Below are positions 27,571 through 37,236 of a DNA stretch of 64,000 nt, one piece after another (positions within the stretch are counted from its first letter, which is position 1; each line of letters opens with the position of its first letter). Both the position numbers and the translations under genes were made by a program. Under the pieces are notes generated by a model that was not told the DNA's origin, ran no database searches, and saw only the letters and a list, made by a program, of their open reading frames with translations. The DNA is from Cyanobium sp. CZS25K (GTDB lineage Bacteria; Cyanobacteriota; Cyanobacteriia; PCC-6307; Cyanobiaceae), in assembly GCA_030373325.1 (NCBI GenBank), contig JAUCZB010000005.1:62001-126000 (forward strand), read 5' to 3'.

Positions 27571-30500
27571 TTGCTGACGATCTTTCGCAGCAATCGGGCC
27601 GAGCTGCTGGCCAGGGTGCTGGCCGCCCAGCTGCGGCTTGAGCCCCCCGGTCCCTTCGAGCAGGTGCAGGTGGTGGTCAACACCTGGCCCACCAGCCGCT
27701 GGCTCGGAGAGCAACTGGCCGGACACCTGGGCGGCATCGCCGCCAACCTGCGCTTTCCCTTCCCGGGCAGCCACCTGCGCCAGCTGGTGGATCAGGTGCT
27801 GGCACCCGCCGGGGAGACTCCCAGCGGCGGTTCGGCCGATCCCTGGCGCGCCGACCGACTGGTCTGGCCCCTGCTCGGGCTGTTGCCGGCCATCGCCGCT
27901 GAACCCGAAGGGGAGCCATTGCTCCGGTGGCTCGGAGAACGGGGAGCCGGGCCCCGGCTGGGACTGGACCACTGGCAGCTGGGTCGCGCCATCGCCGATG
28001 CCTTCGATGACTACGCCCTCTACCGACCCGAGCTGCTGCGGGCCTGGGAAACGGGCCAGGCGATCACGGCCAGCGGCCGGCCGCTGCCGGACAGCCAGGG
28101 CTGGCAGCCCCTGCTCTACCGGTCGTTGCTCCGGGAGCTGGGCCGCGAACCCTTCGGACGCCGGGTGCAGACATTGATCGCCAGGCTCCGCCGCGGCGAG
28201 CTCGCCGAAGAAGCCCGGGGCGCTCCCCTGCGCCTCTTCGGCCTGAGCAGCATGGCGCCGATCCAGGTGCAGCTCCTCCAGGCCATCAGCCTCCATCGGC
28301 CGGTGGATCTCTACCTGCTGACCCCGTGCCGCGATCTCTGGCGGCGCTGCGGGGAGCGCCGCCGGCAGCTCAGCGATGCCCTGGCCCTGCACCAACCCCT
28401 CGAAGCCGCCTGGCTGCTGGAGGCGCCGGGGCTGGAAGCCCGCTTCGGACGCCTGGGCGGCGAGTTTCAGCAGCTGCTGGAGGGCACCGGCGAGGCCCAG
28501 CTGGGGGAAGAGCAGGAGAAGGATCTCTTCTTCGCTCCCGCCAGCAGCGCCGAGCAGGCTGATCGCCAGCAGGGGATCCGCCCCAGGCCGGCACCGCTGC
28601 TGGCTCAGCTGCAGGAGCAACTGGCCGACGCGGACAGGAGACCTTCCCTGGAGGTGGATCCGGAGGACCGCTCCCTGGAGTTCCATGCCTGCCCTGGCCG
28701 GCTGCGCCAGGTGCAGATCGTGCGCGACCACCTGCTGGAGCTCCTGGCGGCCGACCCCAGCCTCGAACCTCGCGACATCCTGGTGATGACGCCGGACATC
28801 GATGGTTTCGCCCCCCTGGTGGCCTCGGTGTTCGGCGATGGCCATGCCACGGGGGTGGACCTCCCCTGGCGGCTGACCGACCGCAGCCAGCAGGACGGCG
28901 CCGGGATCGGCAGCACGCTGCTTCTGCTGCTGGAGCTGGCCGGCACCCGCCTCACCGCCTCCGGCCTCGAGACCCTGCTGGGCTGCCCGCCCCTGCTCGA
29001 CCATTTCGGGCTCGACCGGCAGGAGGCGGCCCGCCTGGTGGAGGCCCTGCAGGAGGCGGGCTTCCGCTGGGGTCTGGACGGGCAGGAGAGGGATTCCACC
29101 TGCCACAGCCTGGCCTGGACGATCGACCGGATGCTGCTCGGTCTGGTGCTGCCCGCTGACGCTGGCCTGGCGCCGGAAGAGACGGCCCCCTGGGAGGCCG
29201 GGGCGCCCCTGGAGCTGACAGGCCGTTGGCTGCATCTGCTGGTCCGGCTGCGCCACTGGCTCGGGGACGTGCGCCGCGGCGGCGACGTCAGCGTCTGGGT
29301 GGCGCGGCTGCGGCGCCTCATCGAGGACCTCTTCGGCGATGGGGGCGCGGCCGCCGGGGAGTTGCCCGACCTGATGGCCGCCCTCGACACCTGGCAGACG
29401 GCCGCCGGCAGCTGTCCACTGTCCCTCGAAGCCCCGGTGGTGGCAGCGGTTCTGCAGGAGCTGCTCGGGGCCGAAAGCGGCCGCTTCGGCCACCGCAGCG
29501 GCGCCCTGACGATCAGTGCGCTCGAACCGATGCGGGCCATCCCCCACCGTGTGATCGTGCTCATGGGCCTGGAGGCGGGCCTGTTCCCCCGGCCGGGGGA
29601 TCGCCCCGCCTTCCACCTGATGGAGGGCCAGCGGCAGCTCGGCGATCCCCATCCCGCCGATCAGGACCGCTACGTGCTGATGGAGGCCCTGCTCTCCGCC
29701 CGGGACCATCTGCTGCTCAGCTGGAGCTGCCGCGACGACCGCACCGGCGCCGCCCTGCCCCCCTGCGGACCGGTGGGCCAATGGCTGCAGTGGCTGGCCA
29801 GCCAGCTGGACGCGGAGGCCATGGAACGGCTGCAGGTGGAGCACGCCGCCAACCCCCTCGACCGGCGCAACTTCCTTACCGCGGCCGGGCGGGAGCCCCC
29901 CAGCTGCGACAGGCGGCTGCTGGAGGCGGTGCGCCACCTGAGCGGCGATCCACCGGAGCCGCCCGCGGCACTGCTGGCCGGAGCCTGCCCCCGGGAGGCC
30001 CCGCTCGCCAGGGACGTCGACGCCTACAGCGACCTGCGGGACTGGCTGGCGGCGCCTCAGTCGCACTGGCTGAGGTCCCTGGGCCTGCGCCCCGGGGAAT
30101 GGGAAAAGCGAATGGACGACCTCGAGTCGCTCGCCCTGGGGGAACGGGAGCGTTCCGGGCTGCTGCGGGGACGGCTGCAACGCAGCGACGGCGATCCCGG
30201 CAGCGACGGTCCCAGCTCGGCCGCCGACTGGCTGGAACGGCACCGGGGGCAGGGCCTGCTGCCGCCGAAGGCGGCGGGCTGCATGGAAGCGGCTCTCCTG
30301 CAGCGGCGCTGGGGGAGCCTGGCGAACGCCCTGGACACCCTCGGCCGCCCCCGCCGCGTCACCCACCACTGGGGCCCCTGGCAGGCGCCGATCCCCTGGC
30401 GTGGCGAGGCGGTCGTGCTGGTGCACACGGCCCAGGCCCGCGTCGGCCATCGGCTGGAACTCTGGCTGCAGCTGCTGCTCGCGGCCGCCGCCGCCGAAGA

Positions 30501-30888
30501 TCCGCCGCGCCGGGGGGTGCTGATCGCCCGCAACGGCCATGGGTTTGCGCCGGTTCTGGAGCTGACGGCGCCGGCCCCCCAGGCCGCCCGCGACGAACTC
30601 GAACGGCTGGCCGCCCTGCAGCGGGACTGGCGGGCCCAGGGCTGGCCGGTGCCCCCGGAAACGGGCTGGAGCTACGTGAGCACCGAACGCCAGCGACCAG
30701 GCCAGGGACTCGCCAAGGCCACCGGCGCCTGGGAGGGCTCCGGCTTCCACGGTGGCGAACGGGAGCGGGCCGAGATGCAAGTCTGCTTCGGCGCCGACCT
30801 GCCGGCGGACGTCCTGCTGACACCGCAGGTTCTGGGGCTGGCCAGCGACCTGTTCTCCCCCCTGCTGGCGGCGGAGGCGAAGCGATGA
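27571..30888 (+). CDS. recC: Exodeoxyribonuclease V gamma subunit RecC
   Basis: A 1105-residue protein from a TTG start. The N-terminus MLTIFRSNRAELLARVLA matches RecC, and VNTWPTSRWLGEQLA resembles the inactive helicase start. Blocks such as LPWRLTDRS, ALTISALEPMRAIPHRVIVLMGLEAG and FPRPGDRPAFHLM are typical. RecC recognises Chi in E. coli and splits the DNA strands in RecBCD. It has no helicase active site by family rule. The stop overlaps the recB ATG in ATGA, a coupled operon. Confidence 0.92.
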   Translation: MLTIFRSNRAELLARVLAAQLRLEPPGPFEQVQVVVNTWPTSRWLGEQLAGHLGGIAANLRFPFPGSHLRQLVDQVLAPAGETPSGGSADPWRADRLVWPLLGLLPAIAAEPEGEPLLRWLGERGAGPRLGLDHWQLGRAIADAFDDYALYRPELLRAWETGQAITASGRPLPDSQGWQPLLYRSLLRELGREPFGRRVQTLIARLRRGELAEEARGAPLRLFGLSSMAPIQVQLLQAISLHRPVDLYLLTPCRDLWRRCGERRRQLSDALALHQPLEAAWLLEAPGLEARFGRLGGEFQQLLEGTGEAQLGEEQEKDLFFAPASSAEQADRQQGIRPRPAPLLAQLQEQLADADRRPSLEVDPEDRSLEFHACPGRLRQVQIVRDHLLELLAADPSLEPRDILVMTPDIDGFAPLVASVFGDGHATGVDLPWRLTDRSQQDGAGIGSTLLLLLELAGTRLTASGLETLLGCPPLLDHFGLDRQEAARLVEALQEAGFRWGLDGQERDSTCHSLAWTIDRMLLGLVLPADAGLAPEETAPWEAGAPLELTGRWLHLLVRLRHWLGDVRRGGDVSVWVARLRRLIEDLFGDGGAAAGELPDLMAALDTWQTAAGSCPLSLEAPVVAAVLQELLGAESGRFGHRSGALTISALEPMRAIPHRVIVLMGLEAGLFPRPGDRPAFHLMEGQRQLGDPHPADQDRYVLMEALLSARDHLLLSWSCRDDRTGAALPPCGPVGQWLQWLASQLDAEAMERLQVEHAANPLDRRNFLTAAGREPPSCDRRLLEAVRHLSGDPPEPPAALLAGACPREAPLARDVDAYSDLRDWLAAPQSHWLRSLGLRPGEWEKRMDDLESLALGERERSGLLRGRLQRSDGDPGSDGPSSAADWLERHRGQGLLPPKAAGCMEAALLQRRWGSLANALDTLGRPRRVTHHWGPWQAPIPWRGEAVVLVHTAQARVGHRLELWLQLLLAAAAAEDPPRRGVLIARNGHGFAPVLELTAPAPQAARDELERLAALQRDWRAQGWPVPPETGWSYVSTERQRPGQGLAKATGAWEGSGFHGGERERAEMQVCFGADLPADVLLTPQVLGLASDLFSPLLAAEAKR

Positions 30889-33800
30889 CACCTGCCGGCA
30901 CCGGCCCCGCGGGCCCCGACAGCTTGGATCCCAACGCCGTCGGACTCGACGACGGGGTGCTGCTGCTGGAGGCCAGTGCGGGCACCGGCAAGACCTTCGC
31001 CCTGGCCCATCTGGTGCTGCGGCTGCTGGCCGAGCGGCGGCTGGGGCTGCGGGAGCTGCTGGTGGTGACCTACACCAATGCCGCGGCGGCGGAACTGCGC
31101 GATCGCATCGGCCGCCGGATCCAGGAGGCCCTCACCGGCCTCAAGGCCCCCGACGACTGGCGGGCTCCCGATCCCGTGCTGGAGCAGTGGCTGGAGGGCC
31201 AGCCGCGCGAAGCCGGCGCCCGCGGCACGCTGCAGGGGCTGCTGCTGCTGGCCCTCGAGGAGCTCGACGCCGCCGACATCACCACCATCCATGGGTTCTG
31301 CCAGCGCACGCTCCGGCGCCAGGCCATGGAGGCGGCCCGCTCGCCGGAGCTGGCGCTGGAGACCGACGCCACCGAACTGGTGCGCCAGGTCGCCCACGAC
31401 TACTGGCAGCAGCAGGTGCTGGCCCTTCCCCTGCACCTGGTGGAGGGGCTGGCCGCGGGCCCCGGCCTGGACGACCTGGAGCGACTGCTGCTGCTGCTCG
31501 AGGGCGACCCCGGCCTGAGCCTCGATCCCCTGCCGGCAGGACTCAGCCTGACGCTGCCGCTGGTGGAGCAGCTGGAGACGCTGTGGGAGGAGCCCTGGAG
31601 ACGCTTTCGGCAGGCCTGGGCCGCCGAGGGGCAGGCCCTCGAGCAGGCCTTCCGATCGGCCGCCGGGGAATGGAGGGCCGCAGGGGCCACCAGCCTCTCT
31701 CCCTATGCCCCCAGACCCAGGACCGACCATTGCGGGCTGGTGGACGCCTGGCTAGCCGGCCAGCCTGAGGGCGGCAGCTACGCCGCCGTCTGCGCCGAGA
31801 AGGAACTGGGGGCCTACTTCCACCCCGACCCGTTCTGCCGGGTGGCCAGAAAGGTGGAAGGCCCCGAGCGGGAGATCCGCCTGCCCTGCCCCGGGCTCCT
31901 GGAAGCAGTGGCCGGGCTGAGGGAGGGTCCGGCGGAGGCGGTGCTGCTGCACGGCTGCCACTGGGGAAGGGCCGAGCTGGCCCGGCGCCGGGCCCGCAGC
32001 GGCAGCCTCGGCTTCGCCCAGCTGCTGCAGGGCCTCGACCCCGGCCCGGACGTCACGGCCCCCACCCCCCTGCTGCGGGCGGTGGGGGCGCGCTACAGGG
32101 CCGCCCTGATTGACGAATTCCAGGACACGGACCCGGTCCAGTGGCGGATTCTGCGGCTGGCCTTCGCCGACGGCGCCCACCTTCTGGTGATGGTGGGTGA
32201 CCCGAAGCAGGCCATCTACCGCTTCCGCGGTGGCGATCTCGACACCTACCGGCGGGCCCGCCTGAGCGCGGGGCGCGTCCTGGCGCTGCAGGAGAACCGG
32301 CGCTCCAGTCCGGCGCTGATCGACAGCCTGAACAAGCTGATGAGCCCGGCGGGCCTGCCCCGTTCCCGCCTGCCGGTGCCGGTGGTGGAGGCCAGGTCGC
32401 AGCGCTGCGGCCCCGCAGGGATGGCCCCGGTGCGGCTGCTCTGGCTGGGCAACGGGCGGGAGGCCCACGGGCCCCTGCCGAGCCGCAGTGCGCTGGAGGC
32501 CCGGCTGCCCGACCAGGTGGCCGACGCCGTCCGGGGGCTTCTGGAGGAGGCCCCCGGCCTGGTGGGGCGCGACGGCCAGCAGCCCCGCCCCCTGGGTGCC
32601 GGCGACATCGCCCTGCTGGTCCACAACCACCGCCAGGCGGAGGAGCAGCGCAGCGCCCTGGAACGGCGGGGCATCGCCAGCCGGCTGGTGAGCAAGGCCG
32701 ACGTGTTCGCCAGCCCGGCGGCCACGGCCCTGCAGCGGCTGCTCGATGCCCTCGCCGATCCGGCCGATCCCAACCGCCTGCGGCTGCTGGCCGCCTCGCC
32801 CCTGCTCGGCTGGTCGTCCCGGCAGATCGCCGCCACCGAAGCGGGCGAATGGAGCGAGCTGGCCGGCCAGCTGCAATCCCTGGCACGGGACCTCCCCCTG
32901 CATGGGCCGCTCGGGGTGCTCTCGCGGCTGGTGGACGGTGAAGGCCTGGCCCGGCTCAGCGCCGGCGGCAGGCTGCTGGCGGATCTGCAGCAGGTGGCCG
33001 AACTGCTCCAGGAGCGGCTGCATGTGGAACGGCTCTCGCTGGTGGCCGCCGCCGACTGGCTGCGGCGCCTGCGACTCGACCAGACCCGGGCCACGGGCAC
33101 CATTCCGGAGTCCCACCAGGCCCACAGCGACAAGGTGGACGAGGCGGTGACCGTGATCACGGTGCACCGCAGCAAGGGACTGGAGTTCCCCGTGGTGATC
33201 TGCCCCTATCTCTGGGAGGCGGCCGGCACCCCCGCAGCCGGAGGGCACCGGGCGGGCATCCGCTGGCAACCGCCCGGCAGCGGAGCGGCCCGCCTCGACC
33301 TCCACCTGTGTCCCTCCTGGGGCCAGGGCTGGCAGGCGCTCCGCCAGCACCGGGACGCCGAGAGGGCCGAGCGGGAGCGGCTGGCCTACGTGGCCGTCAC
33401 CCGGGCCCAGCACCTGCTGCTGCTCGCCTGGGCGCCGGCGAAGGGCCAGCAGGCCAACCCCCTGTTCCCCTGGCTGTTTCCCGACGAGCCCCTGCCCGAT
33501 CCCGATGACGATGGCCAGCTCGCAGGGCCTGGTGATGGGGAATGGCAGGCGCGGCTGCTGGGGGAGATCGGGCGGCGTTCGCTGCACCTCGATCTGCACC
33601 AGGCCAGCGGGGAGCGGCCAGCCCAGCGCACGCTTCCGCCCCCGCCGGCAGCGGTGGAGGCCCTGCACTGCGGACCGGTCCCCCTGCGTCGCCTCGACAC
33701 CAGCTGGGGCCGCAGCAGCTACACCGCCTGGACCCGCGCCGCCCACGACGCCACGGTGTCGGTGGCGGCCCTCGACGAAGGGCGCGACACCAACGATCCC

Positions 33801-34697
33801 AGCCCGGCCGATGGGGCCCCGGCGACCCCGGCCGAAGATGCCCTGTGGCCCGAGCAGGGTCCCCTGGCCGGCTTCGCCCGCGGTGCGGCCGCCGGCGATT
33901 GCCTGCACCGCATGCTGGAGCAGCTCGACTATCGCCTTCCCACCGACGCCGAGGCCAACCGGGAGCTGGTGGAGCGGGAGCTGCGCCGGGCCGGCCTGGG
34001 GGACGGCCCCCCGGAGGCTCTCCTGGAGGGACTGGAGCTGGTGCGCCTCACCCCCTTCGGCGGGGCGCTGGGATCCCTGCGGGTGGGCGATCTGGGGCCG
34101 GAGCGCCGGCTCAACGAGATGAACTTCGATCTCACCCTGGGCCACGCCAGGGCCGCGGATCTGGCGACGGCCTTCGCCGAGCACCCCGGCGGCGCCTTCG
34201 GGGCCGCCTATGCCGAGACGGTGGCGGCCCTGCCGGTGGCCAGCCGCGGCTTCCTCACCGGGTCGATCGACCTGATCTTCACCGCCTCCGGCTCCGATGG
34301 GGAGGAGCGTTGGTGGGTGGCGGACTGGAAAAGCAACTGGATCGGCCGGCGGGACGGCGAGGGCAGGCCCCTGGCCTGCGGTCCCCGCCACTACGGCCAG
34401 GAGGCCATGGCCGCCCTGATGGCCCACAGCCACTACCCCCTCCAGGCCCACCTCTATCTGGTGGCGCTGCACCGGTACCTGGGCTGGCGCCTGCCGGCCT
34501 ATGCGCCCGAACGGCATCTGGGGGGGTACGCCTATGTGTTCCTGCGGGGTGCCCCCGGGGCAGCTGGGGCGGAGGCCCTGCCTGGGGCGGTGCCGGGCAT
34601 GTTCGTGGAACGCCCGCCTCTGGCCAGGGTCCTGGCCCTCGATGGGGCCCTGGGCCGGCATGGCGAGGCCGACAACGGGGAGGGAGGGGAGCCATGA
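30885..34697 (+). CDS. recB: Exodeoxyribonuclease V beta subunit RecB
   Basis: A 1270-residue UvrD-type helicase/nuclease. Helicase motifs in order are ASAGTGKTFAL, VVTYTNAAAAELRDRI, ALIDEFQDTDPVQW, VGDPKQAIYRFRGGDLDTY, ITVHRSKGLEFPVV and YVAVTRAQHLLL. The C-terminal nuclease keeps the key blocks GDCLHRMLEQL, GSIDLIF, WVADWKSNW and YPLQAHLYLVAL. Both helicase and nuclease thus look active. The ATG overlaps the recC stop and the TGA overlaps the recD start. Confidence 0.94.
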   Translation: MTPAGTGPAGPDSLDPNAVGLDDGVLLLEASAGTGKTFALAHLVLRLLAERRLGLRELLVVTYTNAAAAELRDRIGRRIQEALTGLKAPDDWRAPDPVLEQWLEGQPREAGARGTLQGLLLLALEELDAADITTIHGFCQRTLRRQAMEAARSPELALETDATELVRQVAHDYWQQQVLALPLHLVEGLAAGPGLDDLERLLLLLEGDPGLSLDPLPAGLSLTLPLVEQLETLWEEPWRRFRQAWAAEGQALEQAFRSAAGEWRAAGATSLSPYAPRPRTDHCGLVDAWLAGQPEGGSYAAVCAEKELGAYFHPDPFCRVARKVEGPEREIRLPCPGLLEAVAGLREGPAEAVLLHGCHWGRAELARRRARSGSLGFAQLLQGLDPGPDVTAPTPLLRAVGARYRAALIDEFQDTDPVQWRILRLAFADGAHLLVMVGDPKQAIYRFRGGDLDTYRRARLSAGRVLALQENRRSSPALIDSLNKLMSPAGLPRSRLPVPVVEARSQRCGPAGMAPVRLLWLGNGREAHGPLPSRSALEARLPDQVADAVRGLLEEAPGLVGRDGQQPRPLGAGDIALLVHNHRQAEEQRSALERRGIASRLVSKADVFASPAATALQRLLDALADPADPNRLRLLAASPLLGWSSRQIAATEAGEWSELAGQLQSLARDLPLHGPLGVLSRLVDGEGLARLSAGGRLLADLQQVAELLQERLHVERLSLVAAADWLRRLRLDQTRATGTIPESHQAHSDKVDEAVTVITVHRSKGLEFPVVICPYLWEAAGTPAAGGHRAGIRWQPPGSGAARLDLHLCPSWGQGWQALRQHRDAERAERERLAYVAVTRAQHLLLLAWAPAKGQQANPLFPWLFPDEPLPDPDDDGQLAGPGDGEWQARLLGEIGRRSLHLDLHQASGERPAQRTLPPPPAAVEALHCGPVPLRRLDTSWGRSSYTAWTRAAHDATVSVAALDEGRDTNDPSPADGAPATPAEDALWPEQGPLAGFARGAAAGDCLHRMLEQLDYRLPTDAEANRELVERELRRAGLGDGPPEALLEGLELVRLTPFGGALGSLRVGDLGPERRLNEMNFDLTLGHARAADLATAFAEHPGGAFGAAYAETVAALPVASRGFLTGSIDLIFTASGSDGEERWWVADWKSNWIGRRDGEGRPLACGPRHYGQEAMAALMAHSHYPLQAHLYLVALHRYLGWRLPAYAPERHLGGYAYVFLRGAPGAAGAEALPGAVPGMFVERPPLARVLALDGALGRHGEADNGEGGEP

Positions 34698-36358
34698 GGG
34701 ACCCCGTCCAGCCCCCCCAGCCCTGGGTCGGAGCCCTCGCCCTCAGCCTGGCCGAGGCCCTGCCACGTCTGTACGGGACCCCTCGCGATCCCCTGGTCGA
34801 TGAACTGATCGCCGCCCTCACCGCGGCCCTGGTCCGTGGGGAACTGGAGCTGGACCTGCACGGGCCGAAACCGGCCGAGCTGAGCGAAGCCTCCTGGCCG
34901 GAGGGCCACCGCCGGGCCCTGGAGGCGTCTCGGCTCTGCAGCGATCCGGAGGCCCCCCTGGCCCTGGAGCAGGGACGGCTGCAGTGGCGCCGCTGGCAGC
35001 GGCAGCGGCTGGAGGTGATCAACGCCCTGGTCGGCCGCGCCGGAACCCTGGCGAGCGGGGCTGCCGATGCGGTGTGTGGGGCCGCCGATGCGGGGAGTGG
35101 GTCCCGGGAGGTCCCCGGCACGGAGGGCCTCGATGCCCGGCAACGCCAGGCGGTGACGGCCGTGCTCGGCCACGGGCTGGTGCTGCTGGAGGGGGGACCC
35201 GGCACCGGCAAGACCAGCACGGTGGCAACCATGATCGCCGCCCACCGGGCCCGGGAGCCCGGCGCCCGGGTCCATCTGGCGGCACCCACCGGAAAGGCGG
35301 CGGGCCGGTTGCGGGCCGCGACCGGGGGCACCCTGCCCTGCACGACCCTGCACCGGCTGCTGGAAAGCCGCGGCAACCGTTTCGGCCGGCACCGGGGCCG
35401 GCCCCTTGACCTCGATCTGCTGGTGGTGGATGAGGTCTCGATGGTGGACCTGGGCCTGATGGGCGCCCTGCTGGAGGCCCTCCCCGACAGCTGTCGGCTG
35501 GTGCTGGTGGGTGATCCGGCCCAGCTGCCCCCGATCGCCCCTGGGGCCGTGCTCCAGGAACTGCAACGTCCAGAGCATCGGCGTCAGCTCGGGGGCGCCG
35601 CCATCACCCTGACCACCACCTATCGCAACGCCGGGGCCATCGCCGCTGTGGCCAGCGCGCTGCGCCGGGAGCTGACCGCCGCGCCCGCCGCGATGGGGGC
35701 GGATCCGATCGCCGGGATCCGGCCCCTGCTGCTGGCACTGGAGAGCGGCGACAACCTGCGCTGGCGCCCCTGCTCGCCGCGGGTCCTGCCGGCGGAGCTG
35801 CTGGCGCGGCTGCGCCGCCACCAGGCCTCACTGGCCAGGCTGGCGGGACGCTGCCGGCCCGGATCCTCCCGGGGCTGCCGGGAGCTGCTGGCGGAGCGGG
35901 ACCGCCTGCTCGTGATGGCCCCCCAGCGCCAGGGTCGCTGGGGCCTGGAGGCGATCCATCGGACGCTGCTGGGGGAGCGACTGGACAGTGACCTGCAGGA
36001 CCTCCCCCCGGGCACCCCCGTGCTCTGCCGTCGCAACCTGCCGGAACTGGACCTGGCCAACGGGGATGTGGGGTTGCTCGTGGGAGGGCCAGGGCCGTCG
36101 TCCCGGCTGCTGTTCGGGGACGGGGACGGAGAAGTGATCTGGATCCATCCCGGCCAGCTGGCCGGGGCGGCCGAACCCGCCCTGGCGCTCACGGTGCACA
36201 AGGCCCAGGGCAGCGAAGCCGAGGAGGTGATCGTGCTGCTGCCCAGCGCCGGATCCCGGGATGGACGGCTGCTCTACACCGCCGTGACCCGGGCGCGAAA
36301 GGGGGTCCTCCTCCTCACCGATGCGGAGAACGAGCCGTCGGTCGGGGGCGCGGCGTAA
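34694..36358 (+). CDS. recD: Exodeoxyribonuclease V alpha subunit RecD
   Basis: A 554-residue 5'-3' helicase. It has Walker A GGPGTGKTST, a LLVVDEVSMVDLGLMGAL motif II, VGDPAQLPPIAPGAVL, LTTTYRN and the C-terminal ALTVHKAQGSEAEEV with YTAVTRARKGVLL. A Gly/Ala-rich segment (GAADAVCGAADAGSG, about residues 120-135) is an unusual short tandem repeat in the linker between the N-terminal and helicase parts. It is the third gene of the coupled recC-recB-recD operon. Confidence 0.94.
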   Translation: MRDPVQPPQPWVGALALSLAEALPRLYGTPRDPLVDELIAALTAALVRGELELDLHGPKPAELSEASWPEGHRRALEASRLCSDPEAPLALEQGRLQWRRWQRQRLEVINALVGRAGTLASGAADAVCGAADAGSGSREVPGTEGLDARQRQAVTAVLGHGLVLLEGGPGTGKTSTVATMIAAHRAREPGARVHLAAPTGKAAGRLRAATGGTLPCTTLHRLLESRGNRFGRHRGRPLDLDLLVVDEVSMVDLGLMGALLEALPDSCRLVLVGDPAQLPPIAPGAVLQELQRPEHRRQLGGAAITLTTTYRNAGAIAAVASALRRELTAAPAAMGADPIAGIRPLLLALESGDNLRWRPCSPRVLPAELLARLRRHQASLARLAGRCRPGSSRGCRELLAERDRLLVMAPQRQGRWGLEAIHRTLLGERLDSDLQDLPPGTPVLCRRNLPELDLANGDVGLLVGGPGPSSRLLFGDGDGEVIWIHPGQLAGAAEPALALTVHKAQGSEAEEVIVLLPSAGSRDGRLLYTAVTRARKGVLLLTDAENEPSVGGAA

Positions 36359-36756
36359 GGGTTCTTCATTTGTCGCCACAACGGGCAATGTGTCTACGAA
36401 AAGTGAACCCCCGCTGGTGCGACTTTCGCCCCTGATCCATACTTCGTCCATCGGCGCGGCACCCCCGGGCCGAACTCACCGGACCTCCTGCTCCAATAGT
36501 CTCCACCCCTGGGATATCTCCCCTCCGGGAGCCCCTTCATTCCTCCAGCCCCACTTGAGGAATACCCTGCTGCATCGTTACGAAGGACCGTCCCGGCCAG
36601 ACCGGAACCGGCCCGTCAGGTGCCCCGAGGTCAAAAGGGACAACCCCTTGGATTCCCTGGCCCCAGGTGGTTCCGGTCAGTCTTTTTCCCAACCGACACC
36701 CATCGCTCCGCCATCGGCGGTTGTCTACCAACCTGACGCCCGTGGAGCTCATCTCG
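36359..36756. other. Long intergenic region before the cupin gene
   Basis: About 400 bases after recD. A GTG at 36667 is in frame with the cupin gene but would add a non-conserved tail. The gap shows no tRNA, rRNA or clear repeat; any small RNA here cannot be called by eye. It probably holds the cupin promoter, and a GGAG ribosome-binding site lies about 9 bases before its ATG. Confidence 0.5.
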
Positions 36757-37119
36757 ATGGCTGAGCGGGTCCACCGGCCCTGGGGATGGTTCGAGACCCT
36801 GGCGACGGGCCCCGGCTACCTCGTCAAACGCCTCCGCCTCACGGCGCATCAGCGCATCAGCCTCCAGCGTCATCAGCAGCGCAGCGAACACTGGGTGGTC
36901 GCCGCCGGCGAAGGGGTGATGGAGGTCGACGGTGCCTGCATCGCCGCCGCACCCGGCGTCACCCTTCTGGTTCCCCGGGGCGGCCTGCATCGGGCCACGG
37001 CGGGGGCCACCGACCTGGAGATCATCGAGGTGCAGCTGGGCGAGGAGCTGCGGGAGGAGGACATCGAGCGGTTCGACGACGATTACGGACGGGTGGTAAA
37101 GTCTCGTTTCAACCTTTGA
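36757..37119 (+). CDS. Mannose-6-phosphate isomerase type II-like cupin
   Basis: A 120-residue single-cupin protein with RPWGWFETLATGPGYLVKRL, the His-rich metal motif QRHQQRSEHWVV and VPRGGLHRA. These match the C-terminal cupin of mannose-1-phosphate guanylyltransferase/phosphomannose isomerase. As a stand-alone domain it is probably a phosphomannose isomerase for sugar-nucleotide or polysaccharide synthesis. It ends 25 bases before the first possible start of the helicase gene. Confidence 0.9.
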   Translation: MAERVHRPWGWFETLATGPGYLVKRLRLTAHQRISLQRHQQRSEHWVVAAGEGVMEVDGACIAAAPGVTLLVPRGGLHRATAGATDLEIIEVQLGEELREEDIERFDDDYGRVVKSRFNL

Positions 37120-37236
37120 GCAAGGGCAAGGCAGCCCGGGTGCATGGCACCCATTTCCCACGGTCCGCTGCCGGCCTGCGTTGAAGGATTCACCAGGCTC
37201 CAGCAACCCGTGACCCAGATCATTGACGGCAGCACC

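Noticed and set aside
27487..30891. 1134-residue minus-strand frame opposite recC
   Set aside because: Low-complexity Gln/Gly/Ala/Arg content and no motif; recC on the plus strand has clear family blocks and coupled neighbours.
31752..34661. 969-residue minus-strand frame opposite recB
   Set aside because: Same shadow pattern; RecB motifs on the plus strand are complete.
36321..36764. 147-residue frame across the recD-cupin gap
   Set aside because: It begins inside recD, has Ser/Pro/Arg-rich content and no ribosome-binding site.
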